The notes under the pieces were generated by a model. It saw only the letters and a program-made list of their open reading frames with translations, was not told the DNA's origin and did not search any database. The position numbers and the translations under genes were made by a program. A stretch of DNA of 64,000 nucleotides, taken from contig NBAY01000036.1 in assembly GCA_002794775.1 (NCBI GenBank), positions 186,001-250,000 on the forward strand. Reading direction: 5' to 3'. This stretch comes from Porodaedalea pini. Lineage: Eukaryota > Basidiomycota > Agaricomycetes > Hymenochaetales > Hymenochaetaceae. Shown piece by piece: positions 9,872 to 21,439 of this stretch. The number at the start of each line of letters is the position of its first letter. Within the stretch, counting starts at the first letter, position 1.

Positions 9872-11460
9872 ATGAAGTCGACTAGGTTTGCAAGAGCCGG
9901 GGTTTCTGCTTCGAGGGTTGGCCGGCGTTGTGCGTCGACGCAGCAACATCAAGTTACGGGTTCGAGTGCTCGTCCGGAAGAGCGTCCTCAGCCCGAAAGC
10001 GCAGACGACTCGACGGGGAGCTCAGGCTCTGTCGTCGACTCCGGCTCGAGCGCGATCACAGGCAGTGCAAAGCTCTTCGCCGACGCCCTGCGCGAAGAAG
10101 AATCCTCTGGGCTCGAATCTAGCTGCAGCAGCAACAGCAAAGCCGCCGCGCGCCTCATCCAGGCGCACACGGAGGAGAACTGGACGGGCGAGGAAAGCGT
10201 GCGCGATGCGGTGCTTCGGATGCTTGTGGACAAGTACAAGCCTCTGCGAGGCCCTGTTGTGCGGAGCGCGGAGGAGAAGATAAGGGAGAGGCCGCCTGTC
10301 GTGCGTGACTCTCCTCCTTTCACTTCATCTGCCTCTGTCGTCTCGGAGGCGTCGACATCTGCACGAGGTGTGGAGTACAGACCAGACTGGCAGACCCGCG
10401 CAGCGGAGCCGCTCCTCCCTGCGATTGAGGGACACCGGCCCTGGCACACGACCTTCACGCCTCCCGTGTCCACCGCGCGTATCAAAGCCGGGAGCTTCGC
10501 GCCCTCGAGTGCGCGGCGTTCCGCGGCCATTGGATCCGAGGACAGCGTCAAGCAGGATATCGGCGCCGCTCGACGGAGCGCAACCGCCCAGCGGCTCGGG
10601 CGCGCGCGCGAGTCGACGCTGGACTACCGGCTCGGTTTATCCAAAGCCGGAGAGAGTAGACGGGAGGGAGAGATAAGGCGTCCGATGCCTGTGGGCGCGA
10701 AAGGGTGGGCGAGTCTCGTTGAAGAGAGGATCGAGCGGGCGCGCCTGGAGGGCCAGTTTAGGACGCTGAAGGGCCGCGGGAGGCCCCTCGTGCGTGAGAC
10801 GGACGAGCGGAATCCGTTCATTGCGCGTGAGGAGTTCTTGATGAATCGGATCGTGCAGCGAAATCAGGCGGCGCCGCCATGGGTCGAGCTGCAGGCCGGT
10901 GCGTTATTCTTCTCTTCCTATGTGCGTCGAGGGGTTTTCATTGTTCCTTTTTGTGTCATACAGAGGTGGAAAGCGCGATCCAAACCTTCCGTGCCATTCT
11001 ACGCACGACCTGGACGCGTCGTGCAATCCGTCATCTTACCGCCTCTCGCTCACCCTCCTCCCTACACTCCCTCACGCTCGCCGACGCGCGTGCGCTACGT
11101 GATGCGAGCTGGGCGGTGCGCGAGGCGGCGTACCACGCGTCCGCGCTGGACGAGGTGAACGAGCTCGTACGGCGGTACAACGGCGTTGCGCCGTATGCCG
11201 TGCGGAAGGCGTATTTCGTGCGGGATGCGGAGCTTGAGAGGGCATATTGGGAGAGTGGGGAGGGCGTCTTGGAGGGAGTAAGGGAGCGGTTGAGGAAGGG
11301 GGAGGTGGATGGACGGGTGGATGCGGCAGGAAGCTTTGGGGAGGAGGAAGGTGGTGGTGGTGGAACTAGAGGGACTGGGGGTGCTGGAGGGCTTGGAGAG
11401 GGAGAGAGGAGAGGTATTTGGGAGATAGTCCGTGGATGGTTTGCTCGTTTTCGGGCTTGA
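9872..11460 (+). CDS. DUF1992 / DnaJC28-like protein, probably mitochondrial
   Basis: Two exons (9872-10898 and 10964-11460, intron 65 nt) give 507 residues. The Arg/Ser/Ala-rich start after ATG 9872 resembles a mitochondrial presequence. The DUF1992 (DnaJC28 conserved) core is seen around residues 270-345: GWASLVEERIERARLEGQF, LKGRGRPLVRETDERNPFI, EEFLMNRIVQRNQAAPPWVELQ. The intron falls right after WVELQA and restores the reading WVELQAEVESAIQTF. No J domain is present, which is usual for fungal members. The C-terminus is Gly/Glu rich and ends in WFARFRA. The molecular role is not established. Confidence 0.8.
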
Positions 11461-11998
11461 ATAGAATTTAGAGGTGGAATTTTGTATCTGTAGCTGACTG
11501 TATGCACGGATCTTTATACTAGCTTCTCTCACTGGTCACAACAATAGTACAATGATTCCCGCACGGATGCAAATAGACAGGCCTAGGTGTACAAACAAGC
11601 ATTCCCGCAGATCACTCGTCCCTCCCAACAAAAATCCAACGCAGAAATACAGAATATATGCGCCTTGTTCTATACACCCTGCCAACTAAGTTTGAAAGAA
11701 GGATAGAAGGCAGTATAAGATGAATGAGGTGTTTGGTGCGAACTTTGTACACCAGGGACCGTTTGTTGACGCTTCGACTCGAAGAAGGAAGACGTACAAG
11801 GGAGATTCCAGGCCTCGTTGTTAACACGCTGCCTTGCGGACACGGGCAGGCCTTGCCAAATCTAATCACATATAAAATCCGCCATTTTTCGAGAAGCGGC
11901 ACGTTCCCCATCTTCACAGCGACCCTCTTCTTCCTCATCTCGTATCCCTGAGCTCTCTAGCAACCAGACGCTATTCAAACCTCGACAGTAAGAGCAAA
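11461..11998. promoter_or_regulatory. Intergenic region with a TATA box for the 81-aa gene
   Basis: No coding region is supported. TATAAAA at 11871-11877 lies about 128 bp before the ATG at 11999 and fits the core promoter of the next gene. Confidence 0.5.
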
Positions 11999-12402
11999 AT
12001 GAGCAACAACGATGAGATTGTGGTATGTAGATGTCGTTGGGTCGTCTTCGTGGGAGATGGCCCCGGGTGTGCTGACGAGAGTTCTTGACGTTGTAGCCCG
12101 GAGACATCGTTGCGGTGAATCACGGCATGTACGGCCGCAAGGAGGGCCTCGTCGTCGGCTCGAGCGTCGACTACGCCGTACGTCTTTTCCTCCTCCCCTC
12201 GCCTTCTCTCTTTTTTTTCTGCACTTCCGGCCGCGCTGCATGCTAATTTGAATCCGCGCAGGGCCGCCAAGTTGTCGAGATTCAGTTTGAGCCGGGCGAG
12301 GTGTACAAGACGTGGTACCCGAATGTGCGCCGCGTGCGCAGGACGGTGTCGTACAGCAACCCGTCGAAGCACCGCACGATCGAGCGCACCGTCTACTGGT
12401 GA
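11999..12402 (+). CDS. Conserved small basidiomycete protein (81 aa)
   Basis: Three exons (11999-12022, 12097-12177, 12262-12402) join in phase to an 81-residue protein starting MSNNDEIVPGDIVAVNHG and ending RTIERTVYW. The first exon is only 24 nt. The sequence has a compact all-beta look (GDIVAVNHGMYGRKEG, then GRQVVEIQFEPGEVYKTWYP), like a small KOW/SH3-type barrel, followed by a basic tail. I do not recognise a named family. Clean splice sites and codon use support a real gene. It is followed by a long pyrimidine-rich 3' region. Confidence 0.7.
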
Positions 12403-12969
12403 CCGCCATTCGCTCGTCTCCCATCGTCTCGGTCCTTGGTCCTTGGTTTTTGGATTCATATTACCCGCATCTTATCGGATTTGTCGCGTGCGCTCGCGCG
12501 CTGTACTATACACACATTTTTTTCATCTCGAATTGCTTTTTTATTTCATTACCATCGTCACCCTACGGAGTCCACTCCTACTCTCTCATTCTTACCCTGC
12601 ATGGGCCCTGTACCATGCCGCTAGCTTGCACTTGACCCTTTCCTTGTTCTCGATCGTTTTGGGGCGGAGGGTCGGATCGTTTGTTTGTTGTTGGCTTTAG
12701 TAATGGCCATGTACAGCTGAAAAGAGATCTCAAAATGCATTAATATTGTGTTGTCTTTTTCCTTTGTGCATGGGTACAGTATAAATGACGAGCCTGTGTA
12801 ACCGCTGTCCGAGCCGTGAGATCAAGACGAGCACGAGCACAGCCAGCTTGCCTGTCGAGGCCTCGTTGCTGCTGTAATCACGCTTTCCTCATCCCTGACC
12901 ACCAACCGTCACCGCCCGTCACCGATGCTCAAGTGACGCCTCCAAATATTTACGCCTTTACACAGTTAC
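12403..12969. other. Intergenic region
   Basis: It holds the pyrimidine-rich 3' flank of the 81-aa gene and the promoter side of the deubiquitinase gene. No further gene or RNA is seen. Confidence 0.5.
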
Positions 12970-15900
12970 ATGCTCGACCTCCTCCGCGCTCTCCTCTCGC
13001 CTCTCGATCCTTCTTCCTTCTCCTCTTCATTTAGCTCGGACTCGGACTCGAGCTCGAGCTCCTACTCATATTCATATTCAAACAACTCAAAGACAACCCC
13101 GTACGCATACGTCCTCGCGCAGCTCGCGCCGCTGCTCGTGCTCCTCGGCCTCCCCGCTCTTACCCTCCTCGCACGCGCGCACTGGGCGGCGCTCGTCCGG
13201 CTCTCGCACATGGTACTCGAGGCGTTCCTCGGGTTTGCGATCCCGCTGCCGTGGGGGTGGGGTGGCGGTAACGGGAGTGGGAACGGGAATGGGGGAAAGA
13301 GAGGAGAGGAAAAGGCGGATGAGAAGAGGAGCAGAAGAAAAGAGAGAGATAAGGAGAAGGGGTGGAGGATGCGGAGGAATCAGAACGGTGTGAACGGTGG
13401 TGGGTGCCTTGCTTTTGAGCTGCTTTTCTGGTGGATATTTTCTAACTTGTGGTTAGAACTGACGGACAAAGACTCTGAGGTCGAGGAGGTCGAAGAGGAT
13501 CTGTTTTACCCCGGGCTCGTCAACATTTCTGGGACGTATTGCTTTCTCAACTCCGTTCTTCAGGTATGCAACTTGCGTCTCGTGTGTTTTCATATGTTAA
13601 TACGGCGGAAAGGCGACAGCGTCCCTCGCATACCTCCAACCGCACATCGATGCAATCCATGCTCGTGCCGTCGAATTAGACGTGCCTACTCCGGTCGTCG
13701 ACACGCTGCAGGAGACACTTCAAGGTGTGTGCTCACTGGCTCGCCGACCAAGCCCGCATGTTCTGCTTCTTACTTCTTCGGACTGATATATCTTTCCAGC
13801 ATTGAACACCCCGAAATCATCCCGGTCCTCCTTTCGGCCCGTGCCCATGATCAACGCACTCTCGCAGCCAGTCCCGGGCACACGCGGCCGCTCGAAGCTC
13901 TTCGCGTCCCGCGAGCACCAGGACGCGCAAGAACTCTTCCAGCTGCTCTCCGAATGCATCAAAACCGAAGCCCAGGCCGTCGATGCTGAGGCGCAGCGCG
14001 ATCGCGGACTCGGCGCCTTTGCCTCGTCCTCATCCTCGCGCAGCACCGACGACGGCGAGGTCGAGTTGAGCGCGACGGGCGTGTTCGACGGGCTCACTGC
14101 GAACCGGCGCAGCTGTGTCACGTGTGGGTATACCGAGGCAGTGATGCACTTTGCGTTCGCGACGTGGTCGCTTGCGCTGCCCGCTGCTGGGTATGGTGGT
14201 GCGTGCTCGTTGCAGGAGTGCCTTGCGGAGTATACGCGGCTTGAGCTCCTGACGGATTGTGTGTGCCGCCGGTGCTCGATGCGCGCGACGCATGCGCGGC
14301 TGCGCGAGGAGGCGGAGAGGCTCGCAGAGGCAACGCGGCCTGGTGGGCCGTCGAGTGCGAGCCAGTATAAGAAGAAGAAGGCGAAGGAGGCGAAGCGGCT
14401 GGAGAAGCATGTGGCGGCGGCTATCGAGGCGGGGAGGATTGAGGAAGATGTAAAGGGCGTGAAGATGGAGCGCGTGGTTAGTTCGGCGTCGACGAAGCAG
14501 GCTATGATCGCTCGCGTGCGTCCGTCTCTCCTCTCATTCTGTTTTATCTATTCATTTCAAGTTTTCTAACTATCACAGCCACCCAAAATTCTGGTGCTAC
14601 ATCTCAATCGTTCCCTACACTTTGGCGGAGCCTATTCATCCCGAAATCCTATCCGAGTACGATTCCCTGAGGTCCTGGATCTGACGCCATACACGACCTC
14701 AGGCCAGCTCTCCACAGCGCCCTCCTCGCCGATCTCCGCGCCCCGCCTATGGTGTCCGTGCCGCGCTGCACGACGCCGACGCAGGGACTGTACGCGACGC
14801 CGCGCGTGCTGTATCGCCTGAGCGCGGTCGTGGTGCACTACGGCACGCACTCGTTCGGACATTATGTGTGTTTTAGGCGGAAGCCACGGGTGTCGTCTCA
14901 ATCTTCCGCGTCCTCGGCGTCGTCGTCGTTGGCGCATCCGACCGTACCGCAGATGCCGTGTCCCTATGGCTGCGACTGCACGCTCTGCACTACCTACGGA
15001 CCCGTGCGCGACTTTGATCCCAATTCTAATTCCCCCGAGTCGCGTCGGCCGCCGCGGCCTGGACGGGGCTGGCTGCGCATCAGCGACGACGCGGTTGAGG
15101 AGTGCGGGCTCGAGCGCGTCCTCGCTGAAGGGACCGGCGCGTTCCTGCTCTTCTACGAACGCGTGCAGAGCGCGCATATCCCGCGGCTGCATGCAGAGGG
15201 CGGCTTGGATTGGGGCTCGGGAGTATATATCAGCATTTGCAGATGAGGGACACGCCGCGGAGCTCGGAGGAGACGGTGCGGCCTGCGGATGTGCTGAGCG
15301 TGGAGGCGGAGGAGCGGGAGGCGAGCGTGAGCTCGAGTTTGAGTTCGAGTGGGGAAAGGGAGAAGGAGAAGGAGACGCTGGTGAGGCCGCGTGTTGTGAG
15401 AAGGACGACGGCGGGGAGGAGGGAGAGGAGTAGGGAGGGGGAGGACACTTCGAAGTCAAAGCTGCGGTCGAGTCCCAAGGAGAAGGAGAAAAAAACAGGG
15501 CCTGAGGAAGCGGTTGAGGCGGTGGAACCCAGGCTGAGTGGTGAATCTGCATATAAAAAAGATGGAGACGGTGTTGCGAATGGGTCGGCGGTGCCTCTTG
15601 TGAGCGGATCCGGGACGGAGGCGGAGGCAGAAGTCGATTTATCAGAGAGCATCGTCAGGGTCGAGTTACCCTCCCCACCGCGCACGCCAAGCCCCACGCC
15701 CTCACGCAAGGAACACCCAAGTCCACCAAGTCGGCCGACTTCGTCGCTCTCGACGTCGTCCAAGTCGCGCACAAAATCTCAAGTTGGACAGGATTCTTCG
15801 GGCGAAGGGCGGTCCATCTCTTCGGAAGCTGAACCTCGATCGCAACTCCCTCTTCCGTGCTCGAGTTCGAGTTCGAGTTCAAATTCATCTCACCTGCCTC

Positions 15901-16145
15901 CGCCCCCACCTTTGCAAGCGCCTCGCACCCCGTCGCCTACGCCTTCCCCCTCCCCTACTACCTCTCCCTCTCGAAAAGCCGCCAAGTCACGGATACCCCG
16001 ACCGCGGGGCTCCACGTCCGGATCCAGCTCTGCTTCCGCATCCGCATCCGCATCCGTATCTGCATCTGCATCTGCATCCCACAGCAGCAGCGGCAACGGC
16101 AGCAGCATCCTACCCGACCGCGCCGCCGTCGGGCTGCGCGCATAA
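12970..16145 (+). CDS. UBP1-like ubiquitin C-terminal hydrolase (USP family), with a frame break
   Basis: This is a cysteine protease that removes ubiquitin. Exons: 12970-13563, 13613-13724, 13800-14515, and 14579 onward. The N-terminus has a Ser-rich segment and a hydrophobic membrane segment near residues 50-75, as in yeast Ubp1. The Cys box SGTYCFLNSVLQ puts the nucleophile at about residue 191, the intron following directly. REHQDAQELFQLLSE, zinc-type CVTCGY and CVCRRCS, and KILVLHLNRS follow; the His box is YGTHSFGHYVCF. Between ISAPR and PMVSVP (about 14725-14750) the frame changes by one base without a plausible intron. The catalytic frame stops at 15244-15246. A Ser/Pro/Glu-rich tail in another frame (15243-16145, with a GCATCC-type microsatellite) may be joined by splicing; its inclusion is uncertain. 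Confidence 0.75.
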
Positions 16146-16492
16146 ACGACACGACAACACTAGTACCTCGGAATCTTTCACATAACTAGATATATGCAAA
16201 ACCGCGACTCGGAACTAAAACCAATATTAATATCAATGGTGTTCAATGTGGGGGGGATGTGAATGTATATGTGTGTATATAAATCGTACAGGTGTACAGG
16301 TGTATAACTAGGATGCATATACGGCTTTCTATCTTTCTCTCTCTCTTTTTTTTTTTTTTTTTTCCTGCAATTTCGATTTGCTTATGTCAAGTTGCTCTTT
16401 GTTTGATTTATGCATAAATGTGTCTGTGCTTTGACGGGAGGGGGCCTACCGTTTAGGGGGCGAATAATGTGGATACATCATACAATGTACAG
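16146..16492. other. 3' flank with poly-T tract
   Basis: No gene is seen. It holds the 3' region of the deubiquitinase gene, a short TG/TA-rich stretch and a run of about 18 T near 16347-16364. Confidence 0.5.
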
Positions 16493-16494
16493 TA

Positions 16495-17561
16495 CAGGTG
16501 GTTCCGAAAGGTGTTCGCCGACGGGCTTTCGGGATCGACATGTGGCCTAAGCGGGAAAGTGATTTGCATGATCAAAAAAACCTCCGTCTCATGCATTAAT
16601 ATTCTGTCATCCGTCTCCCTTATCCTTTGAGCAAAAAATCAGTCTGGAAATAATTATACAAGTATCCGTTATAAGTTTATATGTATATGTACATACACTC
16701 AATGTACGTACATTGATATTATCTCCTGTTGAATAATTTTAATATTAATGGGAGAATTGTGTATGTCTCCATGATCGGTGTTTTCTCCTTCATGCACTAC
16801 AGTCAAAGACGCGTCCTTTAAACAGGACTGTTCCTTTGAACACTTCGCATTTTCTCCCGCAACACACAATTTCTGACTTTCAAAAAAAATATGATAAGTG
16901 TATATGTAGTAGGACTATATATGTGCCAATTTTCATAGGAATATGTTGAGTGATTAAATTCAAATAAATCAAAAACCATGAAAAACAGAGCAGGATTTGC
17001 ACAATCTGTGTTGTGCAAATTTGTTTCTATTATTTCTTGCCTAATATTTCTTTAATAAATCTAAGTGAGTGATGAAGCACTATCTTGATTATCTATTAGA
17101 TGCTTTTTTTTGGCAAAAGGATGTGATGTATAAATTATGGATGGCAGAAAGTGCCGGGAGGTCCTGAAATGTGATGAACAAGTAAGGCAATGGGATGACA
17201 TAATATGTTACCTTGCCGATCCAAGCTTACAAACAGTGTAGTCTCACGGGTGTTCAAAGGAGTGGTTTCCGTGTCATAAAGCCTGTTTTTTTTCTTGCCT
17301 TCAAATCAATTTCACTTGCACACTTCAAGGCTCAAAAAAAATTCATGTAGATACTTTCGATATGGATCTCCACATTAATGTAAAAATTTAGCAAAAAAAA
17401 CTGTTGTGTAGACATTTTTGCGGAAAGGAATCCAAGTTGGTGTTCAAAGGACGCGTCTTTGACTGTAGTACTAGTACTGATCACCTTCCTGTTTAGGACA
17501 CATCGATTGATTCCGAAAATGTTAAGGGAGGGGGGGGGGGAACACTTTTCGGAACCACCTG
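16495..17561. mobile_element. Tc1/mariner-like element without transposase
   Basis: Terminal inverted repeats CAGGTGGTTCCGAAA(G/A)GTGTTC match at 21 of 22 positions and are flanked by TA on both sides (16493-16494, 17562-17563), the Tc1/mariner target duplication. The 1067-bp interior is AT-rich with no transposase frame. A second inverted repeat lies inside: 16798-16820 and 17444-17466 (CTACAGTCAAAGACGCG and its complement). The motif TCCTTTGAACAC recurs three times (about 16830, 17246 and 17441, the last two inverted), possibly as transposase-binding sites. A 12-G run abuts the right repeat. Confidence 0.7.
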
Positions 17562-17563
17562 TA

Positions 17564-18516
17564 CATGTGACACACAAACATGAGCCCAAAAGCACAATTG
17601 ACGTGTCATATGCATACAGTATCTTTCAAAGTTTATACTCGTCAGCCAGACAGTAATTTCAGTATTGGCACTGGTACTGGCACTAGTACTACATAGTGTA
17701 GGACACGAGAACTTTTTTTTTTTTTCCCACTCGTAGTTTGAACATGCATATGGTGTTAAAAAAGAAAAGAAAAAAGGATAGAGATGTGATAAGTGAGAAA
17801 TGGAAGGCGTGCATGGTTGCATTTGTGTGACTCGGAGGGGTGATGGTTAACAGTTGATGTGATTGAAAAACAACCTCCCCCCCCCCCCCCCCCCCAACTT
17901 CCGGGCAGGGCTCTGTAAAAGGATGCGGTGTTGTACAATTTGTATTACTGTTTATGATCTCAAGGCCTTTCTCACTGCAAATCTGGGTCCGGATGGTGAT
18001 TCAAAGTTGGCGCCTCATATGATGATGAAGATGAGGATGAGGATGAGGATGCATCTCCAGTGAGAGATAGACAGACAACGACGACGATACCATTAATATT
18101 ACCATCCTCGTTCTTAAGATCTTCCTTACCTGATGTATCGCGTTATGAGGGCCTCCCGAGTCTTCCCATCTGATTCTGAGACTGAAACACGCGCGCTCTC
18201 AGGGATCTTAGAAGTTAGATGGATCGGACTCGGGAGACGGAAACAAACCAACGATCATAATCATGCCAATCAAAGCAAGATTCACCAAAAAAAGTTGCCA
18301 TTTATTCATAGACCAAACAAAAGCAGACGATCATACGGGAATAAACAAACAAGCAAGAAAAATCAAATCAAGTTGTTTCGACAGGATTTAAATCAAACAC
18401 CGCTAGCCCAGCCTTGTCAGTCAGATTGAACACCCCCTCCCCCGAGGAATCCGTGCCTTCCTTCAAATATAGTGCGAAGTCCACGGATCGTGTCGGAGTC
18501 GTTTACGATGCGCCCT
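17564..18516. other. Intergenic, low-complexity region
   Basis: It holds homopolymer runs (T near 17713, C near 17877-17895) and a GATGAG-type repeat (about 18021-18052). No gene is supported. Confidence 0.5.
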
Positions 18517-19024
18517 TTAGAGGGAGAGGTTGACGGGGACACAGCCGAGTGCGATGAGGCCGTCTAAAGAAAGAAGGTCAGAGAAGGCCTCTGTGGCTAA
18601 GAGAAAAGAGTAGACGTACTGAAGTTGTTGTTCTCGCAGCAGACGGGCGCAGCAGTGCTAAGGTTGGGGAAGAGCGACGTAAGACGCTGATCGGAAGGAA
18701 AAAAAACGAGGCGTACCAGGAGGCGCTGCCGAGGCCGATGACGGAGATGGGGTCGCAGGTCAAGCCGACGGGAACAGCGACGCCGCTGAGGACGACGCCG
18801 AGCAGGCCGAGGAGGGTCGCCGCCTGCGAACTGTCCGAAGACTGGACGGAGTTGCAGCACTGCAGGTCGCCGGTGTTGCACTGGCTCGCCGGCTCCGTCG
18901 CGGTCGAGGTCGCGGTGACGGTGACGGTGGACGTGACCTTGGCGGGCGTGGTGGTGGTGGCCCAGGGTGTGGCGACAGCAAGGATGGGAAGGGCGAGGAG
19001 GGCGATGTACTTGGTGAAGAACAT
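18517..19024 (-). CDS. Class I hydrophobin 1
   Basis: Hydrophobins are secreted and self-assemble into amphipathic films on hyphae and fruiting bodies. Three exons (19024-18717, 18657-18620, 18563-18517) give 130 residues. A signal peptide ([20 protein letters not shown]) and a Thr/Val-rich linker precede the eight-cysteine core: [38 protein letters not shown]. Cys 5 is encoded across intron 1 (TG|C), so unspliced reading would hide it. A TATA box lies 102 bp upstream. Confidence 0.93.
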
Positions 19025-19125
19025 TATGGTAGTAGAGCGTGAAGAAGGGCTTGTGAGGCTCGAGTAGTAAGTCGGTAACTGGGTTGTTGAGTGACTGGAG
19101 AACGAGAAGAGCAAAAAGGGCGGGG

Positions 19126-19132
19126 TTTTATA
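19126..19132 (-). promoter_or_regulatory. TATA box of hydrophobin 1
   Basis: TATAAAA on the minus strand lies about 102 bp before the ATG at 19024. The other three hydrophobin loci have the same element at a similar distance. Confidence 0.6.
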
Positions 19133-20604
19133 CCATGAGTGCGCGGTCCGTGCGTGTGTGCCGTCGAAAGAGCGCTTGAACAAGGAAGCATCTGCACGGA
19201 CCCGCAGTTCGTCTTTCTTGTGCACATTTCTGTTCATCACACCTGTAGGCGATGAATTGCGACGTCAGCAGACGCGCCGTTTTGGGCGAGAAAAGTAGAC
19301 GGCGACCAATCGGTTAGCGAGAGACGTCGGTCCGTGCTTGGCGCGACGTCGCGATGAAACAGCGCACCACGGATGCTTGGAGCAGAAGCGCACCTCAGTT
19401 CATCTAATTCAAGAGCCCAGGCACTCAGAAGCATATGCGCATAATATTTCGAACGTTTGTGCGCACCATCGGGAATACAGTCCGATCGTTTTCTCTCTGA
19501 AGCTCGAGGCCGCTGAACGATTTCCAATGCCCTTCTTCCATTCCAGGCCCAAACACCGATGACAAGCCAGAGACCTGAGTATAGGTGAAAGCTTTCCCCC
19601 AAAGTGAGCGGTGAGCGGTGACGTAGAGCCATAAATAGGCCAGAGGATCTGCTCGATCAATATTTGATTTGACGTGTCAGTTAATCTGACTTTTGGCCCC
19701 AAGGGGTGAGAGGCACATTCGAGAACGAGCACTTCGGCGCGGACAGTTCATGGTGAAGCAAGTGCAGAATTCCGTCTTCAGACTCGAAGTAGTGATTGAC
19801 CCCACAATCACGCACCCCCTATGCGGTTTCTGAGGTCAAGCGTGGTCCAACAGCGAGAGGCAAATGAACAGATGGCGGACTCCAAGGACCTCGTGGGGAT
19901 CACGGAGCTGTGTCGGCGCTCTCAGTGCCTCGATCTCCAGACAAACACAGACGCTAAATGATCGTCGAGAAAAGCCGGCAAATTCCTTTTTTATTTCCAA
20001 TACGGCGGGTGGCAAACGGCGGTGGAGCTGGTAGAAGGAGACATGTGGGCCCCTCATTGGACGTCCGAAGCGTATCGTAATAGCCAATGACGACGCTCGG
20101 GAAGCCCTTGCAAGTCCAGAAAACAGCAGAAAAAGTGCCGGATGCAATCTGCACAGGCACATAAGTATGTCGTCGCCTCAAAGTCAACCTTACGTTGACG
20201 TCGGTAAACGCGGGGTGCCTGGGAGAGAAACGCCTTACTCGCTTTCAACAGAGTTCTGGTGTGAGGCTGTCATTAATATTCTGTTCAGCGCGGACTGGTG
20301 CCATGGTCCGCGGTTACCAACTTCTGTCGGTCAAGGCGGCCCCCCGATGCATCGTCGCTCGAAGCGGTCTTGCGGTAGGATCGCATTAACTGATCAGGTG
20401 GAAGCTTTCAGCTGCTGTTCAGTGTTCGGGAGTTGAAGACGCGTCTCGCGTCGTCTCCGTGTGCACCGCGCCGGTGTGGTCACGTGCAGCTTTCCGATCG
20501 CGGTTCTCTGAATCTCTCGAAGGCTCGAGATCAATAGCGACGAGGCACATGCACAACTGCACGCCCTAGGCCTTCGCCGTCTTTTCTCTGATACACGCAC
20601 GGGT
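19133..20604. other. Intergenic region between divergent genes
   Basis: It serves as promoter side for hydrophobin 1 (left) and the WBP2-like gene (right; a CACGTG box lies near 20478). The open frames here are short, lack introns and motifs, and are not supported as genes. Confidence 0.5.
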
Positions 20605-21353
20605 ATGGCGCTCAACTGGGCGATGCTGAATGAGGAGAGGGCGCCAGTGCCCCTCCCGAACGAACTGACTATCGCGACGGTCGACGACGGGGCGGAGGTA
20701 TCGCTCTTCGTGCCCGACGTTCCGCCATCTCAGGGAGTGTCCGCCGGCGGCGCAGGCGGTGCGAAGAGGCTGAAGGAGTTCGGACGGATATACCTCACAG
20801 ATCAGCGAGTGCGTGAACGTCTTCCAGTAGTGTTATTGTTACAACAGCCCTAACGTCGACTCGACTCGACTCGCATACACATACTGTATCTATCTATTTA
20901 GCTCATCTTCGTCGCACCCCCCAACCCGACATTCGAGTCCCTCACCGTCCCGCTCGCCTCCATCCTCTCCACCGCCTTCGAGCAGCCGCTCTTCGGGTCC
21001 AACTTCCTCGCGCTCGACATCAAGCCCGCGCCGGACGGCGGGCTCGCGCCCGGCACGCGCGCGGAGATCCGCCTGAGGGACCGCGGGCTGTTCCAGTTCG
21101 TCAGCGTACTGGAGAAGACGCGCGAGCGCGCGATATATATGAAGCGCCAGGTGGAGAGCGAGGCGGATACACTCCGTGCGTGTGGTGTTTTTTTTTTTTT
21201 TTTGGTGTGTTGTGGATGTTGAACTGATGAGGGGTGATTAATATTGTAGCGTTATATGACTCTCGTAGTGCCGATAGGACGCCAGAGCCGTCGAGTTCGA
21301 GGGCGCCTCCGACACCTGCGCCGGGAGAGCTGCCGCCTGGCTACGATGCGTAA
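20605..21353 (+). CDS. WBP2-like GRAM-domain protein
   Basis: Three exons (20605-20808, 20902-21175, 21250-21353) give 193 residues. The start MALNWAMLNEERAPVPLPNE and the blocks GGAKRLKEFGRIYLTDQR, LIFVAPPNPTFESLTVPLASIL and EKTRERAIYMKRQVE match the WW-domain-binding protein 2 family, whose N-terminal half is a GRAM/PH-like fold. A PPGY motif near the C-terminus (ELPPGYDA) fits the PPxY ligand for WW-domain proteins such as Rsp5-type ligases. It is convergent with RRP7, with 86 bp between the stops. Confidence 0.85.
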
Positions 21354-21439
21354 CAGCCTACAATTTGTATATGTAAAAAGATATTGTAGTAACAGAGCGT
21401 TTCTCACCTGTGGATAATTTTTTTTTTATAAAAAAGGAC

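Noticed and set aside
11031..11532. Two minus-strand frames of 145-158 codons
   Set aside because: Antisense to exon 2 of the DUF1992 gene, which splices cleanly on the plus strand.
14632..15552. 306-codon open frame on the minus strand
   Set aside because: Antisense shadow of the deubiquitinase exons; Pro/Ser/Arg-rich low-complexity text typical of GC-rich antisense frames.
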